DNA of 64,000 bases, taken from Dictyobacter aurantiacus. GTDB taxonomy: Bacteria; Chloroflexota; Ktedonobacteria; Ktedonobacterales; Ktedonobacteraceae. The notes beneath the pieces were generated by a model. That model made no database searches and was not told the DNA's origin. It saw only the letters and a list, made by a program, of their open reading frames with translations. How positions within the stretch are numbered: position 1 is the first letter of the stretch; each line of letters opens with the position of its first letter. The DNA lies in assembly GCF_003967515.1 (NCBI RefSeq), contig NZ_BIFQ01000002.1, positions 1 to 64,000 of the forward strand. Direction: 5' to 3'. This document shows positions 50,116-58,660 of the stretch, piece after piece. The position numbers and the translations under genes were made by a program.

Positions 50116-52603
50116 TTACGCCCGTACTAGGGCATCATCTCAGCGGGGAGCAATCCCCTACTTTCTATGGGAACGAAAGTATGCTCAGCGTTTTACCTGC
50201 CCCCGAAAGGGTAGCAGGGACCATAGTATAACGCCTAGACAGGGAGGGCAATGGCTCCAGCAAGCCGGAGAGCCTCTCAGAGCAATCTCGACATGGTGAA
50301 GGCTAGACTGCTTTAATCCTAGAACCGAGCGGGAGAAGGCACGCCTGGTGGGAAGCTGGTGACACCCACTATCTCCTGAATAGCACTCTTTCCGCAGTAG
50401 AGAGCTATACCCATGCAGGAGACGCGACCCCAATAAGGGGAAGAAGGTTTGAACGGGAAACCTACATCGAGAGTATCTGAATGATGCCTAAACGGGGATC
50501 ATCCGAGTCTGAACGCGGAGAGTCAATGGAGACAAAACGCTATGGCAGACGTGCCTGAAAATCAGACCAGATGACGGAGCGTCCGTAGTAGTCGGCAGGA
50601 GAGCAACGACCTGCCCATGGAGTGCGGGAAAGCCGCATACAGGGCCAAGGGATGCAGAATTTTCAGTTGTAAGAATGAAAGAGGAGCACATAGTGCAACA
50701 CCCAAACGCAGTGCTTACAATACTGAGCAAAATGACCCTAAAACCAGAAGTCACGTTCGATAAGTTGTACCAAAAGCTCTATAACGTCGAACTCTGGCTA
50801 CTGGCATATCAGTGTATCGCGCCAAAACCGGGCAATATGACACCTGGGGTAGATGGGAAAACCATTGACGGGGTAGGATTAAGACTCATTCAAGACGCAA
50901 TTGCAGACTTGAAAGCGTCACGATACAAACCTCTCTCCGTCCGACGTGTCTATATCCCAAAGCCCAACGGTCAACAGCGCCCGCTTGGTATACCCAGTTT
51001 TCGGGATAAACTCCTGGGTACGGTGCTCAAGCTTATCCTGGAAGCCATCTATGAACCAACGTTCTCGGAATACTCACACGGCTTCAGACCAGAAAGAAGC
51101 TGCCATACGGCCCTTGAAGCGGTCAAACGAGACATGAGGGGAATACGGTGGTGGGTAGAAGGAGATATTAAAGGGTATTTCGATAATGTCAACCACGATA
51201 CACTCCTGAGGATACTGAGCAAAAAAATTACCGACAAACGGTTTCTCCACCTGATCGAACAATTCCTAAAAGCTGGATACGTCGAAGATTGGAGGTATCA
51301 TCAGACGTATTCAGGAGTTCCACAGGGAGGAACCCTTAGCCCTGTCCTCTCGAATATCTACCTAGATGAACTTGATCGAACAATGGCAACGAAAATAATT
51401 GAGTTCGATCAAGGTAAAAAAAGGAAGATGACGTATGAGTACAAACGGCTGAGAAAAGCCAAATGGCGAGCAAAGAAAAAAGCCAGAGCAACGGGAGCAT
51501 GGAAAAAATACAAACAACTCCAACAACAGATGCTCCAAACCGATGCAACGGACCCGATGGACCCAGGATACAGGCGGCTCCACTACATAAGGTACGCCGA
51601 CGATTTCCTCGTAGGAATTAACGGGAACAAGGCCGAAGCTGAAGCACTAAAAAACTGGTTAGGAGAGTATCTGAGAGAAGAACTCCAACTCGAACTCTCA
51701 GCAGAGAAAACAGTAGTAACCAACGCCAAAAATCGAGTTCGGTTCCTTGGATACGACATCAAACGCTGGTCAGGAAAACGTATCCTCCGCTTCCAAACAC
51801 AGCAAGGGGTTAAAACGCAACGTACCGGGGCTTACCAACTTACCCTTCTGATGCCGGTGGACAAAACCATTAAATTTGCCCAGGAATACGGAGACACGAA
51901 TAGCTGGCAAGGAAAACATCGAAACAAATTGCTCAACCTTAGTGAATTGGAAATTCTCATGACCTACAATGCGGAAGTGAGAGGATTTTTAGGGTATTAC
52001 TCACTGGCAGACAATCTAGCAGATGCGGCAGGAGGAGTCCTCTGGATTACCATGACAAGCTTCTTCTGCACATTGGCAGGAAAGCGGCAGTGCTCGATCA
52101 AGAAAGTAACTAAAAGTCTGAAAAAGGGACCCAATCGATATGTCATCTGCCTCGAAAAGGAAGGCAAAGGGACCAAAGAGTACGAACTCATCACCTCTAC
52201 CAGCCAACTGAAAAAGAGAAAGGTGACATACGGGTCAGTGGACCTCATTCCCAAGACATGGGTGTATCAGAGCCGAAACGAGTTATCGAAACGCCTGCTC
52301 GCATCTGAGTGCGAGTGGTGCGGCATCAGAGGCACCCAGGTAGAAGTCCATCATGTTCGTAAACTGGGAAACCTGGAAGGGAAAACCCCTTGGGAACGGC
52401 AAATGATCGAGCGACGACGCAAAACAATGGTGCTTTGTGTTGAATGCCATGACGAACTGCACACAGGAACGCTCAGTGAGAAAAAGAAAAAACTCAGGAA
52501 AATTCGGAGAGCCGGATACGCGGAAACGTGTAAGTCCGGTTCGGAGGGGGTTTCAGTGAAACCTGACATAGCAATATGTTAAGGCACACGGTTACTACCC
52601 TAC
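50115..52603 (+). mobile_element. Group II intron within iscB
   Basis: The 5' boundary lies at about 50115, with a start resembling the group II consensus after GUUAC (ACGCCCGTACTAGGG). The 3' boundary is near 52603 (TTACTACCCTAC). A domain V hairpin, GAGCCGGATACGCGGAAACG paired with GTAAGTCCGGTTC, is at about 52508-52540. Splicing out 50116-52603 joins TGC-G to GA-GCC and restores CAYCGASDRPLQVEHI, the IscB HNH consensus; the exact 5' nucleotide is uncertain by one. Confidence 0.88.
50693..52582 (+). CDS. Group II intron reverse transcriptase/maturase with HNH endonuclease
   Basis: About 630 residues from the GTG at 50693 (GAGGAG upstream); an ATG at 50675 is alternative. RT domain blocks: RRVYIPKPNGQQRPLGIPSF, FSEYSHGFRPERSCHTALEA, WWVEGDIKGYFDNVNHDTLL, YSGVPQGGTLSPVLSNIYLD and the catalytic LHYIRYADDFLVGINGN. 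Domain X/maturase is at about 380-500 (RNKLLNLSELEILMTYNAEV RGFLGYYSLADN). The C-terminal HNH nuclease is CEWCGIRGTQVEVHHVRKLG, CVECHDELHTG. It promotes splicing and DNA retrohoming of the intron. The last about 25 codons overlap the domain V/VI sequence, which is unusual. Confidence 0.95.
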   Translation: MQHPNAVLTILSKMTLKPEVTFDKLYQKLYNVELWLLAYQCIAPKPGNMTPGVDGKTIDGVGLRLIQDAIADLKASRYKPLSVRRVYIPKPNGQQRPLGIPSFRDKLLGTVLKLILEAIYEPTFSEYSHGFRPERSCHTALEAVKRDMRGIRWWVEGDIKGYFDNVNHDTLLRILSKKITDKRFLHLIEQFLKAGYVEDWRYHQTYSGVPQGGTLSPVLSNIYLDELDRTMATKIIEFDQGKKRKMTYEYKRLRKAKWRAKKKARATGAWKKYKQLQQQMLQTDATDPMDPGYRRLHYIRYADDFLVGINGNKAEAEALKNWLGEYLREELQLELSAEKTVVTNAKNRVRFLGYDIKRWSGKRILRFQTQQGVKTQRTGAYQLTLLMPVDKTIKFAQEYGDTNSWQGKHRNKLLNLSELEILMTYNAEVRGFLGYYSLADNLADAAGGVLWITMTSFFCTLAGKRQCSIKKVTKSLKKGPNRYVICLEKEGKGTKEYELITSTSQLKKRKVTYGSVDLIPKTWVYQSRNELSKRLLASECEWCGIRGTQVEVHHVRKLGNLEGKTPWERQMIERRRKTMVLCVECHDELHTGTLSEKKKKLRKIRRAGYAETCKSGSEGVSVKPDIAIC

Positions 52604-53310
52604 GAGCCAGTGATCGGCCTTTGCAGGTAGAGCATATTCACGCTCGTGCCAATGGGGGCACCAATCGCGTCAGCAATTTAACGTTGGCGTGCGAGCAATG
52701 TAATCGTGCCAAAGGAGCCCTGGATATCGCCGTGTTTCTCAAGAAGAAACCAGATCGTTTGCACGGTATTCTCGCTCAGGCAAAGAGATCCCTGAAGGAC
52801 GCAGCAGCCGTGAATGCAACACGTTGGATCCTGTTTGAACGTCTGAAGGCAACGGGGTTGCCTGTTGAAGTAGGAAGTGGCGGGTTGACGAAGTTCAATC
52901 GAACCACCAGGAATCTTCCGAAAACGCATTGGCTCGATGCGGCATGCGTTGGGAAAAGCACGCCAGAGCATCTGATCACCGAGGGGATCGTGCCTCTTCT
53001 GATCACAGCGACGGGACATGGCAATCGGCAGATGTGTTTACCAGACAAGTATGGATTTCCGCGTACCTCTGCCAAAGGGGCAAAGAAGGTCAAAGGCTTT
53101 CAAACAGGAGATATCGTCAAAGCGCATGTCTCCAAAGGCAAAAAGAGGGGAACCTATCTCGGGCGTGTCGCCGTGCGGGCACGTGGTTTTTTTAATATCA
53201 CGACCGCTCAGGGAACCATTCAAGGGATCAGTGTTCAGTATTGCCGAATCATTCATCATGGTGATGGATATAGGTATGAGAAAGGAGTGCGGTATTCCTC
53301 CCACGCCTGA
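52604..53310 (+). CDS. iscB: IscB OMEGA nuclease, exon 2
   Basis: This continues iscB after the intron: ASDRPLQVEHIHARANGGTN and RVSNLTLACEQCNRAKG complete the HNH domain, with its His residues and the second zinc Cys pair. RuvC-III follows in NLPKTHWLDAACVGKSTPEH. The C-terminal TID-like domain GFQTGDIVKAHVSKGKKRGT YLGRVAVRARGFFNI, ending IHHGDGYRYEKGVRY, is characteristic of IscB. All nuclease residues of both sites are present, so the spliced product should be functional. A free-standing upstream frame reaches back to 52576 inside the intron but has no start of its own. Confidence 0.9.
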
Positions 53311-53320
53311 AGTCGTGGGT
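53299..53320 (+). other. Right-end hairpin of the IscB element
   Basis: CCCACG-CCTGAAGT-CGTGGG forms a stem-loop overlapping the iscB stop, like the subterminal hairpins of IS200/IS605-type elements that carry IscB. TATCCTACCG after it may be the right cleavage region. Confidence 0.5.
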
Positions 53321-53454
53321 ATCCTACCGCAACAAATCATGAAACCATTTTACCGGCTCAGTATACACCGGCGCTAACGGTGCCAATGAAGCCACCTCAG
53401 TTAAAGGTGCATCTCGTTGCTCATCCCATAGTTTTAAAAGGATAGCTTAGACTC

Positions 53455-53493
53455 TTTCTAAGATCATCCCACTGATGATCTTAGAAATTTTTT
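53455..53493 (+). terminator. Rho-independent terminator
   Basis: A 14-bp perfect stem (53455-53468 with 53474-53487), 5-nt loop and a following T-run (ATTTTTTATT). A canonical terminator downstream of the IscB locus. Confidence 0.8.
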
Positions 53494-53572
53494 ATTGATA
53501 TATGCTAAAACCAGAAAATTCCCCAACGATTGTGTAAGACAAAGATATGTTCCCTTCATACGAGAACATATC

Positions 53573-53880
53573 TCACCAGGCGGTATAGGGAACAAGGGGC
53601 AGTGTCAGGAAACTACGAATGAACGCCTCATCGGAGAATTCCAACAGCACTTTTCCTGCTGCAGTCGCGTGCAGTGGTCCACGCCAGCCAATATGAGCAT
53701 ACATGTGAATGGGATGGGGCGAATCCACCTGTGCTACATACCCAACGGAATGGCCATCAATGACCGCAAAGTGCGCCGTCTCTTGCGTGCTCTGCACAAG
53801 CGCAACCAGAAAAGGATAGACCTCTTGTTGCAACGTTGGGGCGGCGAGCGCAATTGATACTTTGCTGTCCACTATTGATA
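53573..53880 (-). pseudogene. IclR-family regulator fragment
   Basis: The minus strand reads VALVQSTQETAHFAVIDGHS, VGYVAQVDSPHPIHMYAHIG, WRGPLHATAAGKVLLEFSDE. This is the IclR effector-binding domain from about its first strand to the HATAAGK signature. The HTH domain upstream is replaced by an IS630-type relic (about 53880-54190), and the last about 60 residues of the domain are missing. No functional regulator can result. Confidence 0.75.
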
Positions 53881-54190
53881 CCACCACTGGGGGAAAAATA
53901 CCTTGCTGACACGCTCATTGCCGGTTCGTGCTGCTGTGGTACAAGCGGCTCCCATCCTGTAACACGGCATCGAGTCCCCCTTCAGATATTTCCGCCACAC
54001 CTTGATGGACGTGTTGCGGCTCACGTCGAATGCGTCGCAAATCTGCGCATCGGTCCAGCTCTCGGCGGCTTTGAGCAGTGCATAGGCCCGCGCAAAGACG
54101 CGTTGGTTTTGCCAGCGTGGATGAACGTCTGGAGAGAATCACGATCAGTTTCGGACAAGGTCACAGGAATGGGATGCAGCATAGAACTCT
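53881..54190 (-). pseudogene. IS630-type HTH fragment
   Basis: Over two frames the minus strand gives LSETDRDSLQTFIHAGKTN, ALLKAAESWTDAQICDAFDV and SRNT, then EGGLDAVLQDGSR. This is the N-terminal helix-turn-helix of IS630-type transposases or associated proteins. Frameshifted and without the DDE part, it cuts the IclR gene. Confidence 0.6.
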
Positions 54191-54357
54191 TTCAGGGGTT
54201 TTCCTTAAGTGCACCACATCTGTCATACTCGATCTGGACTGGCACTAGCCGTAACTTGTGACTTTGCACTGCAGTTGGTAAGGTGGTATATTACGGCAAG
54301 CTTGCAGTGATACAACTTACAGAATGATAGGTATTCTTAGAAAGGAGTATAGAGACG

Positions 54358-55230
54358 ATGGAAAGAAAGATCACCGGTTCTACTCAAGCCAATTCTCAGC
54401 AGGGATTACTTCACTCCAGCGAGTCTCTGGCATGGAAAAATATTGTAATTGAACAACGCTATCATGCTGGCGGAGAATATGTCTATCCAAGTTCATCATC
54501 TCACAGGATTTGCCTGCACCAGGGGTCGCCCATCCAGATTGAGCAAGTACGAAACGGGCGGATATTTCATCACATCATAGCTCGTGGGAATTTACAAATC
54601 GTGCCTGCCGGGACTGAAAGCATATGGCGCCATACAGATGGCGCTGAACATATGCATATTTTACTCACCCCCGCTTTGCTTCAAATGGTCTCAGAGGATT
54701 ACAATCAGCAGCATATTGAGCTACTGGACCATTTTAGTGTGCAGGATACACGCATTCAACACATCAGTTCAGCCTTGCTGGCAGAACTCCTTGAAGGGGG
54801 ACCATCGGGACGTTTCTACGTCGAGAGCCTCACTACAGCGTTAGCGGCTCACCTGATTCATAAATACACGAGCACCCCTCCCAATCCACCAGAGATCACA
54901 AAAGGCTTGCCACCACACTTGTTACGAAAAATTACGTCTATCATTGAGGATCGGCTCTCCGATGATCTGGGACTCGCCGAACTTTCAGCTGAAGTAGGCC
55001 TGAGTACATCCCACTTCTCAAGCCTATTTCGCCAAACAACCGGTCTTTCTCCACACACCTATATCGTGCAACGCCGTCTAGAACGTGCCCAACACCTGCT
55101 CAAGTCAACACGACTTTCTATCGCTAAGATAGCCACGACAGTAGGATTTTACGATCAAAGCCATTTAACCCGTCATATGCGACACGTTTTAGGAGTCACT
55201 CCATCCTACATCCGAGAACACCTATCCTAA
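54358..55230 (+). CDS. AraC-family transcriptional regulator
   Basis: 290 residues, ATG at 54358 with AAAGGAG upstream. The N-terminal 170 residues are a cupin-like sensing domain. The C-terminal 100 residues have the two AraC helix-turn-helix units: IIEDRLSDDLGLAELSAEVG LSTSHFSSLFRQTTGLSPHT YIVQRRLERAQHLLKSTRLS and IAKIATTVGFYDQSHLTRHM RHVLGVTPSYIREH. It precedes two SDR genes in the same direction (55721, 56582), which it may activate. An IS110 fragment lies on the opposite strand immediately after its stop. Confidence 0.95.
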   Translation: MERKITGSTQANSQQGLLHSSESLAWKNIVIEQRYHAGGEYVYPSSSSHRICLHQGSPIQIEQVRNGRIFHHIIARGNLQIVPAGTESIWRHTDGAEHMHILLTPALLQMVSEDYNQQHIELLDHFSVQDTRIQHISSALLAELLEGGPSGRFYVESLTTALAAHLIHKYTSTPPNPPEITKGLPPHLLRKITSIIEDRLSDDLGLAELSAEVGLSTSHFSSLFRQTTGLSPHTYIVQRRLERAQHLLKSTRLSIAKIATTVGFYDQSHLTRHMRHVLGVTPSYIREHLS

Positions 55231-55440
55231 ATCAAATGCACGCGATCCAACGACAAGCCTGAATGTTCCTCTTGCGGCGGCCAGCCAAAGTAGGCTTTGA
55301 GACCTGAGGCATGCTCAAAGTTGAGCACATTGCCTATCGCTGCAATGATCGCCGCGGCCTGAATGGTGCCAATCCCTGGGATGGACGTGAGAATTTTACC
55401 TTGTTTAGGGTGTAATGGATTTTCAATTTTTCGCACAAGC
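55227..55440 (-). pseudogene. IS110-family transposase fragment
   Basis: The minus strand reads HPKQGKILTSIPGIGTIQAA, AIIAAIGNVLNFEHASGLKA YFGWPPQEEHSGLS. This is the transposase_20 helix-hairpin-helix region (SIPGIG) and the following Ser-rich signature of IS110 elements. The N-terminal RuvC-like DEDD part and the C-terminal end are missing. It shares its last bases with the AraC gene end. Confidence 0.8.
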
Positions 55441-55720
55441 GGCGCGTCAAGGCAGGAGCGAAGGCTTCGTACAGCGAAGCGGTCGTGTGCGTATTCAGAG
55501 CACTCTGGACCGCTATGGTGTGGGTTACATTGCCACAAAGATCGTCAAAATATCCAAACTGACAACAAGAATGTCCAAGCTTTGCTCCACCGATCTCCTC
55601 TATACTCTACACATGTAATGGATGGGGTAATTGAGGAAGCAGAGAAAACCGATGACATACGGTCCCTGCTTCGCGATAAGGAAATTACCTCTTGATAAGA
55701 TTCTTCTAGGAGATACCAGA

Positions 55721-56464
55721 ATGGGTACACCTCAGGTCAACAAAGTCGCTCTTGTCACTGGAGCATCACGCGGAATCGGTCGGGCCATCGCAGAAGCGTT
55801 GGCTGCCAACGGAGTGAACGTTGTCATCAATTATGCTCACAACAAAGGTTTTGCTGATGAGATCGTGCATCGTATTCGGCAAAACGGCGGTCAGGCTCTG
55901 GCTGTGCAGGCAGATGTCAGTCACATTGCAGACCTGCAAGCTTTGTTCCAGGCCACCATTGAACAATTTGGACGCCTTGATATTGTCGTCAACAATGCCG
56001 GGATTATGACGACCAAGCCTCTTGAACAGATCACAGAACAGGATTTCGATCGGGAGTTTGCTATCAATGTGAAAGGAACCTATTTTGCCTGCCAATTGGC
56101 AGCCAGGTACCTCCAGGCAGGTGGCCGTATTATTAACTTCTCCTCCTCTGTCCTTGGGCAAATGATTCCTACCTACAGTCTCTATGCGGGCACCAAAGGC
56201 GCCGTTGAACAAATCACTCGGCAGCTTGCTAAGGAGTTGGGCTCCAAAAACATTACGATCAATGCGATCGCCCCTGGACCGGTGAACACGGACCTGTTTT
56301 CCGCTGATAAATCAGAAGCACAAATTGAGACGTTCAAGCGGATGATGGCCTTTGGTCGTCTTGGTGAACCGGAAGATATTGCCAGAGCGGTGCTGTTTCT
56401 GGCAAGCGAGGAAGCTGAATGGATCACTGGACAGGTCTTGCGTGCGAACGGCGGTTTCATTTAG
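55721..56464 (+). CDS. Short-chain dehydrogenase/reductase (FabG-like)
   Basis: 247 residues from the ATG at 55721 (TAGGAG upstream). TGASRGIGRAIAEALAANG (11-29), VNNAGIMTTKPLEQITEQDF, INFSSSVLGQMIP with the catalytic Ser, YAGTKGAVEQ (catalytic Tyr and Lys, YxxxK), NAIAPGPVNTDLF and a C-terminal ASEEAEWITGQVLRANGGFI make a complete classical SDR. NADP is likely. Follows the AraC regulator and precedes another SDR by 117 bp; the three may form a small inducible unit. Substrate unknown. Confidence 0.95.
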   Translation: MGTPQVNKVALVTGASRGIGRAIAEALAANGVNVVINYAHNKGFADEIVHRIRQNGGQALAVQADVSHIADLQALFQATIEQFGRLDIVVNNAGIMTTKPLEQITEQDFDREFAINVKGTYFACQLAARYLQAGGRIINFSSSVLGQMIPTYSLYAGTKGAVEQITRQLAKELGSKNITINAIAPGPVNTDLFSADKSEAQIETFKRMMAFGRLGEPEDIARAVLFLASEEAEWITGQVLRANGGFI

Positions 56465-56581
56465 AGCGTGTTGGCAGGTACAGGTCAACCGTACCTGTCA
56501 GGCCCTCATCCTACTCGGAGAATACTATACCTCTACCAATTCATTTGAGAACACCATCAACAAACATCAGGAGATACTACC

Positions 56582-57490
56582 ATGGCTCAAGCAAACAGCC
56601 CACTTGTTATTCTTGTTACTGGTGCCGCTACCGGCATTGGGCAACTAACCGCTCATAGCCTGGCCCGGGCGGGACATACCGTCTACGCAAGCATGCGTAA
56701 TATCACTACTCGCAACGCGACACGTGCACAAGCAGAACGTGACTACGCTCAATCCCACAGGGTGGACCTGCACGTCGTCGAGCTGGATGTCACCTCTCAA
56801 GAGTCGGCTAACCAGGCGGTGCAGACTGTGTTGGAGGAGCAGGGCCACATAGATGCTGTTCTACACAATGCAGGACATCTCATGGTCGGGTATGTCGAAG
56901 CGTTTACAGCGGAGGAGATCACGCATCTGTTCGACACCAACGCCCTGGGGGTGGTGCGGGTCAACCGCGCCGTTCTGCCGCACTTGCGCGAGCGGGGCAC
57001 CGGCCTCCTCCTCTACACGGGCAGCACCACATCAGTAGTCGTTCCCCCCTTCCTGGGTCCCTATGTCGCCTCCAAGATGGCGATGGATGGTCTGGCTCAA
57101 ACGACCGCCTACGAAGTCAGCCAGTTCGGCATCGAAACCTGCATTGTGATGCCAGGGCCCTTTACGCAAGGCACCGAGCACTTCCCGGATGCCACGCGTC
57201 CCGCCGATACCGCGACGATGGGAGCCTATGCACGCCTGGATGGGATGGTGGCACGCAATGAGGAAGCCACGAGTAATCTTTTCACACCTGGTGTGGATGC
57301 CAATCCACAGGCGGTCGCCGACGAGATTGTGCGAATTGTGGGTCTGCCCACCGGGTCACGTCCATTCCGCTCCGTAGTAGACTTTTCGAACGCTCATGTA
57401 GAAGAAGGCAATGCCCTCCTCTGGAAACTCCAGGCAGACTTTCTGGATCGGATGGGATTTGCCAATCTGCTTCATCCAGTGATTCGATGA
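56582..57490 (+). CDS. Short-chain dehydrogenase (atypical, long)
   Basis: 302 residues. TGAATGIGQLTAHSLARAGH is the cofactor motif, YASMRNI follows beta-2, HNAGHLMVGYVEAFTAEEIT is the NAG region and LYTGSTTSVVVPPFLGPYVA SKMAMDGLAQ holds the catalytic Ser and YVASK. The C-terminal about 60 residues (VDANPQAVADEIVRIVGLPT) match the longer SDRs often annotated as retinol or steroid dehydrogenase-like. It is read in the same direction as the SDR at 55721. A TetR fragment lies downstream on the other strand. Complete. Confidence 0.95.
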   Translation: MAQANSPLVILVTGAATGIGQLTAHSLARAGHTVYASMRNITTRNATRAQAERDYAQSHRVDLHVVELDVTSQESANQAVQTVLEEQGHIDAVLHNAGHLMVGYVEAFTAEEITHLFDTNALGVVRVNRAVLPHLRERGTGLLLYTGSTTSVVVPPFLGPYVASKMAMDGLAQTTAYEVSQFGIETCIVMPGPFTQGTEHFPDATRPADTATMGAYARLDGMVARNEEATSNLFTPGVDANPQAVADEIVRIVGLPTGSRPFRSVVDFSNAHVEEGNALLWKLQADFLDRMGFANLLHPVIR

Positions 57491-57691
57491 AACAGTAGCT
57501 ATTGACCTCAGCATCAACCCGACTCAGGACATAGGTGGCACATACGTACAGGATCTCTTGCAAGAAAATCCTACTCACAGGGTTGCCGAATAGGCTTACC
57601 ATATTGGTTTTTGTTGCAAGCATTGCTCATGATATGCGCAACCCATATCTGAGCAGGTCTGCTCAGCATAAAGTTCTAAAGTCGTCCATAC

Positions 57692-57889
57692 TCAAACCGA
57701 TAAAAGGAGGCAGGCATCGATCATCAGATCTGCTCGTATTGCCCAGTGACGATAGATAGTGGTCTTCGCCACCCCGGATCGGCGAAACACTTCCTCCACG
57801 CTGACGCCACCCAACCCGTTTTCGGTCAAGAGCTCAGCAGTCGCCCGCAGGACCCGCTCCTTTGAGCGCCGAACCCGATGGTCGCGCAT
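57692..57889 (-). pseudogene. TetR-family regulator N-terminal fragment
   Basis: From the ATG at 57889 the minus strand reads RVRRSKERVLRATAELLTEN GLGGVSVEEVFRRSGVAKTT IYRHWAIRADLMIDACLLL, a complete TetR HTH domain. It then stops at 57692, where the ligand-binding domain should follow. The frame is open upstream, but those codons are not TetR-like. The cause of the truncation is not visible. It may once have regulated the convergent SDR genes; a DNA-binding-only peptide could still be made. Confidence 0.75.
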
Positions 57890-58098
57890 GCGCTGACGCT
57901 CAGCACCGATGAGCTCGCGGCGCTGGACAGGCTGACGGAGCCAGGGGCCATCTATCCCAACTGGTTCAATGCATCTACGTATGGCGTACCGGTGCGCGAT
58001 GCTCTCAATCGAAAAAACATATAGCCACACGCATGCCAATCCATTCAACACGCGTGACGACAGAAGCGTATGTTCCCGCCTTGAGAGCATCAGCTCAA

Positions 58099-58179
58099 GG
58101 TGGATGCCCCCGTTTTTATGGACCTTCGTGAAGGGATATGACCCTATGCTTCCTTGACGACATAAAAACGGGGAAGTCC
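58099..58179. mobile_element. MITE-like inverted repeat with IS3-type ends
   Basis: Two inverted copies of a terminal sequence containing CCCCGTTTTTATG (58108-58120) and CATAAAAACGGGG (58158-58170) face each other about 40 bp apart; the outer GTGGA/TCCAC also pairs. The same CCCCGTTTTTGTGG end marks the IS3 relic at 32209. Probably a collapsed IS3 element or a MITE. Confidence 0.55.
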
Positions 58180-58660
58180 ACAGTAATCCACCACGAAAAA
58201 TGGCAGATGCCATTTTAAAGAGAAAGAGGATTTTTTCTTAGGGATCGCCGTTGAGGCATACCTCTTAGAACGCAGGTTGGTACTTATCGTCGGTCTCACC
58301 AGAAGTTCATACCTATGTATCAGCAAAACGCTTGAAGGGAAAAACGCTTCTGGCCTGGCCGTGTTGTTCCCACGAATTTCTGCGGATGCCCTTTTTTGGG
58401 TCAACTTCATGTTATGTAACGGGAAGCAAAGTGAGATCTGATGGGTACTGACATCCTCAAGCGCCTTTGATATTGTTAAGGTATTAGATTAATACACCAG
58501 GAGTCCTTTCAGGTGGCAAGCAACTGTGAATGATGCCAGGAGTTCTGCCTGCCGCTGCCATTTCTTCTTTGTAGTAGATGGCATGATGGACACTCCATGT
58601 GTCTGAGATTTGCTCACTGTCCCTATACATTGGAAGTGATCGCTATGGAAAGGAGGGCAT
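58180..58660. other. Intergenic before the first NB-ARC gene
   Basis: No gene seen. It contains a small palindrome AAATGGCAGATGCCATTT (about 58199-58216) and ends with AGGAGGG six bases before the ATG at 58661. Confidence 0.4.

Noticed and set aside
52576..52603. Start of a separate HNH gene at 52576
   Set aside because: These codons lie in the intron's last domain; the HNH part belongs to iscB after splicing.
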